Made by a program: the position numbers and the translations under genes. Positions 6,566 through 8,378 of a stretch of DNA of 8,378 bases are shown here, in pieces. How positions within the stretch are numbered: position 1 is the first letter of the stretch; every line of letters starts with the position of its first letter. The notes below the pieces were generated by a model. That model made no database searches. It was not told the DNA's origin and saw only the letters and a program-made list of their open reading frames with translations. The stretch comes from Candidatus Peregrinibacteria bacterium (GTDB lineage Bacteria > Patescibacteriota > Gracilibacteria > UM-FILTER-43-11): NCBI GenBank assembly GCA_030618315.1, contig JAUXDO010000050.1, forward strand, positions 1 through 8,378, in the 5' to 3' direction.

Positions 6566-8086
6566 TTACATTAGTGACGCCCCTTGGTAATAAGGCGCTT
6601 CTTTAATAATTTCAGGTGTTGGTTCAGGTTGAATATCAAGTAGATTGATTGTATCAGGATTTCTAATAACTTCCTTAATAACCTGAATTTCACGTTCGGT
6701 TAACTGAAATTGTTCTTTTAATAATTGTAATTGTTCAAGATTAATAGGCTTGCCTTCAAGTTCTATCATCATCCTTGCGGCTAAAATTTTATATTCAGGA
6801 TGGCTGTTAATAAAATCAGGCAATGCACTTGCGTCTAAAAAGAATCTCTTTGCCAGAATTTCAAATTGTTCAGGATCAAAGCCATAATATTTTGCCCAGT
6901 CGTACATTTCATACAGTCTCATTTCGGTTATTCTGTTTCTCATCCATTCACGTTGCTGTGGGTTATCTTCCCATTCCATACGCAAGTTTCTTAAGGCATC
7001 TTTGGCTTCATAAAGGTTTTTTTCGTTAGGGCCAACATTCAGAATTCTGTCGGCATTTATTATTTGCTGTTTTAATTCGTTAAGCATTTTTACTTTCATT
7101 TTTTCCGGCATATCGCCATCAAAAATTCTTTTTTGAGCTCGTTTAAATTGTTCAAAAGTATCGTTATTTATCTTTTTTGAAGCCATTTGGAATAATGCTT
7201 CCTGAGTTTTAATCAGTGCAATGCGCTCCCTTATTTCAGCTTTTTCCACAGGGGCTGTTGCGGAGTTTAATTTTTCCTCAAGTAACTTTTGTTTATCGTC
7301 AAAACCAGATTCACCAGGCAGTGGACCAATTTTTTTCTTCAGTCTGTCTAGTTTTTTTCTCATAATTTTCTTTTCATCATTTTTATCCTGAATGAAATTT
7401 TCCCTAAACCATTTTCCATTCATTGTTTCCGGCAGAATATTTTCCACTTCTATATTTGTGCTGCCTTCTTCATCCATCATCGCCTTTTCTCCACTAACTA
7501 TTGTTTGCCTTTCTCCATTTTTGTTTTCAACATAAGCCGCATGCATAATTGATGAAACGCTTATTTTTCCGTTGGATACTTTGTGGTTATATGTTGAACC
7601 GCGAACGCCGGCTACTATGTCTCCGGAGTAACTTAGGAATTCAGAATCTTTATCTACAAGATTCTGTACTTTTGACCACACTTCTCCGCTGACTACTTCA
7701 AATCCAATATCTGTTTCATTGATATTTTCCGGATTATAATCGGCTGTATCTATAGTAATTTCCGTACCTGCACTTAATCGGCTAATCGAATCATCAAACC
7801 AATACAAGGTTGCCTCTGATTCTTCTCCGACAATAATTGTGTCGCCGACTCCTACGTTTGATTCGTCTGTAATAACTTCCTCTTCGCCTGTACTTCTAAT
7901 AATCGTTACGCTTCCAGAGTCGACTTCTATCCGATTTGTATCTTCATAATAATCTGCAGCTACGGGTGGAGCTAATAAGTCTTCAACTGAAGATATGGTT
8001 GTTGATTGTTTATTTCTTGTGAGACCAAAAATGGTAACTAGGGCAATAATGCCAATTGCCAATAAAATTATTAATTTCTTTTTCAT
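6566..8086 (-). CDS. Membrane-anchored FecR-domain protein with long helical C-terminus
   Basis: The 506-residue protein starts with MKKK and one hydrophobic helix (about 4-22) without a clear signal-peptidase site, so it is probably an N-terminal anchor with the rest outside the membrane. Residues about 50-215 form a FecR-like beta-rich domain: VDSGSVTIIRSTGEE, then GVGDTIIVGEESEATLYW, SRLSAGTEITI, VVSGEVWSKV and GDIVAGVRGSTYNHKV. Residues about 235-480 are charged and predicted helical; the part around GPLPGESGF...EKAEIRERIALIKTQEALF (about 253-300) loosely resembles DUF5667, a tentative comparison. The C-terminal 25 residues are Pro/Glu-rich. Classical FecR passes a signal from an outer-membrane receptor to an ECF sigma factor, but neither is seen here, so that role should not be assumed. 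The gene precedes the CHASE2 cyclase and may supply a scaffold or input for it. The ATG at 8086 fits the anchor; no Shine-Dalgarno site is present. Confidence 0.88.
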   Translation of the reverse strand: MKKKLIILLAIGIIALVTIFGLTRNKQSTTISSVEDLLAPPVAADYYEDTNRIEVDSGSVTIIRSTGEEEVITDESNVGVGDTIIVGEESEATLYWFDDSISRLSAGTEITIDTADYNPENINETDIGFEVVSGEVWSKVQNLVDKDSEFLSYSGDIVAGVRGSTYNHKVSNGKISVSSIMHAAYVENKNGERQTIVSGEKAMMDEEGSTNIEVENILPETMNGKWFRENFIQDKNDEKKIMRKKLDRLKKKIGPLPGESGFDDKQKLLEEKLNSATAPVEKAEIRERIALIKTQEALFQMASKKINNDTFEQFKRAQKRIFDGDMPEKMKVKMLNELKQQIINADRILNVGPNEKNLYEAKDALRNLRMEWEDNPQQREWMRNRITEMRLYEMYDWAKYYGFDPEQFEILAKRFFLDASALPDFINSHPEYKILAARMMIELEGKPINLEQLQLLKEQFQLTEREIQVIKEVIRNPDTINLLDIQPEPTPEIIKEAPYYQGASLM

Positions 8087-8114
8087 GATAATTATAATGT
8101 TATGTTGTGCGAAT

Positions 8115-8143
8115 ATTATACACTTGTGATGAAAGAATAACCA
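8115..8143 (-). promoter_or_regulatory. Candidate promoter for the FecR/cyclase pair
   Basis: On the minus strand, a perfect TATAAT (8120-8115) has TGGTTA (8143-8138, 3 of 6) 17 bp upstream. The predicted start near 8108 gives a leader of about 22 bases. A second TATAAT (8096-8091) is only four bases from the ATG, too close to serve comfortably. The GTGGAT array begins directly upstream of the -35 position, so a protein bound there could act on this promoter. Confidence 0.45.
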
Positions 8144-8149
8144 ATTTTC

Positions 8150-8285
8150 GCTCGATTACTCGCTGTGGATTATGCTCGGAGTACCTCGCGTGGATTCGGC
8201 TCGGGTACGAGCCTGTGGATGAGCTCCTATCGTCGCGTGGATGTTGCTCGAGTACTCGCGTGGATGAGCCCTGACGGGCGTGGAT
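8150..8285. repeat. GC-rich array of six GTGGAT units with palindromic spacers (DnaA-box-like on the minus strand)
   Basis: GTGGAT starts at 8165, 8190, 8215, 8237, 8260 and 8280, spacings of 25, 25, 22, 23 and 20 bp. Spacers share a GCTCG..GTAC..CGC theme (also at 8150-8163, before the first unit), and several are self-complementary: GGCTCG/CGAGCC around GGTA (8198-8213), CGAGTACTCG (8249-8258), GCCC/GGGC around TGAC (8268-8279). On the minus strand the units read ATCCAC; those at 8165 and 8215 extend to TAATCCACA and TCATCCACA, one mismatch from the DnaA box TTATCCACA. The units at 8260 and 8280 match 7 of 9, those at 8190 and 8237 match 6 of 9. The G+C content is well above the flanks. It may be a protein-binding array (DnaA or another factor) or a degenerate satellite. 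Confidence 0.75.
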
Positions 8286-8378
8286 TACGCTTTTTACATG
8301 AGTGCTATTTTACTATGAGATGTTTTTTTACAAGTAAAAAAATACAAACCAATTAATAGTTCACTACGTAAGAAATCG
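8286..8378. other. AT-rich tail with a 9-bp inverted repeat
   Basis: This last stretch of the window has no convincing gene. TTTTTTTAC (8323-8331) and GTAAAAAAA (8334-8342) are exactly complementary with two bases between. The stretch is strongly A+T-rich and abuts the GC-rich GTGGAT array. It could be a terminator for a gene to the right (an A/T stem is weak for this), an easily melted region, or plain spacer. Confidence 0.5.

Noticed and set aside
6566..8086. Classical FecR anti-sigma regulator of iron uptake
   Set aside because: No ECF sigma factor or TonB-dependent receptor is nearby, and the FecR-like domain is on the outer side of a single N-terminal anchor, without the cytoplasmic anti-sigma domain.
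8121..8143. CRP/cAMP-binding site upstream of the FecR gene
   Set aside because: Only one half-site (TGTGAT at 8125-8130) is present; the matching TCACA half at the proper spacing is missing.
8150..8285. GTGGAT array as a CRISPR
   Set aside because: The repeated part is only six bases, the spacings vary from 20 to 25, the spacers share sequence with each other, and no cas gene is present.
8165..8356. Open frame of 63 codons on the plus strand over the GTGGAT array
   Set aside because: The frame exists because the GC-rich repeat lacks stop codons; its residues follow the repeat units and do not look like a protein family.

Overview
This is an AT-rich stretch of a bacterial chromosome with six convincing protein genes. 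No RNA gene, transposase, phage gene or CRISPR array is visible. The standard stop codons are used (TAA four times, TGA and TAG once each), and nothing suggests recoding of TGA. None of the six start codons has a Shine-Dalgarno-like purine block; the leaders are short and A/T-rich. The compact gene set, AT bias and protein style would fit a Patescibacteria/CPR lineage (Peregrinibacteria- or Gracilibacteria-like). A Bacteroidota-like lineage is also conceivable, because a TAnnTTTG motif lies just before gpmI. I cannot settle the taxonomy from this window.

Layout. Bases 1-140 hold three stacked intergenic repeats and a possible promoter. Bases 141-1649 (+) encode cofactor-independent phosphoglycerate mutase (gpmI). 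Bases 1650-1811 are a composite inverted-repeat element centred on a perfect 30-bp palindrome. On the minus strand, a 155-residue protein of unknown function (2197-2664) is followed by a small single-pass membrane protein (1876-2130). A 96-bp divergent promoter region separates these from murJ (2761-4320, +), the lipid II flippase. murJ converges, with an 11-bp gap, on a minus-strand pair. The upstream member of that pair is a membrane-anchored FecR-domain protein (6566-8086). The downstream member is a CHASE2 sensor with a class III adenylate cyclase domain (4332-6407). The 158 bp between them is a heptad-phased repeat array. Upstream of the FecR gene is a GC-rich array of six GTGGAT units at 20-25-bp spacing, followed by an AT-rich tail with a 9-bp inverted repeat.

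How the genes may work together. gpmI (glycolysis) and murJ (cell wall) are housekeeping genes. The FecR/CHASE2-cyclase pair looks like a surface-sensing cAMP module: both proteins place their sensory or scaffold part outside the membrane, and the cyclase keeps every catalytic residue I looked for. The most unusual parts of the window are non-coding. Nearly every intergenic gap carries a different short repeat family. The GTGGAT array resembles a cluster of DnaA boxes on the opposite strand, with two units matching 8 of 9 positions of the consensus.
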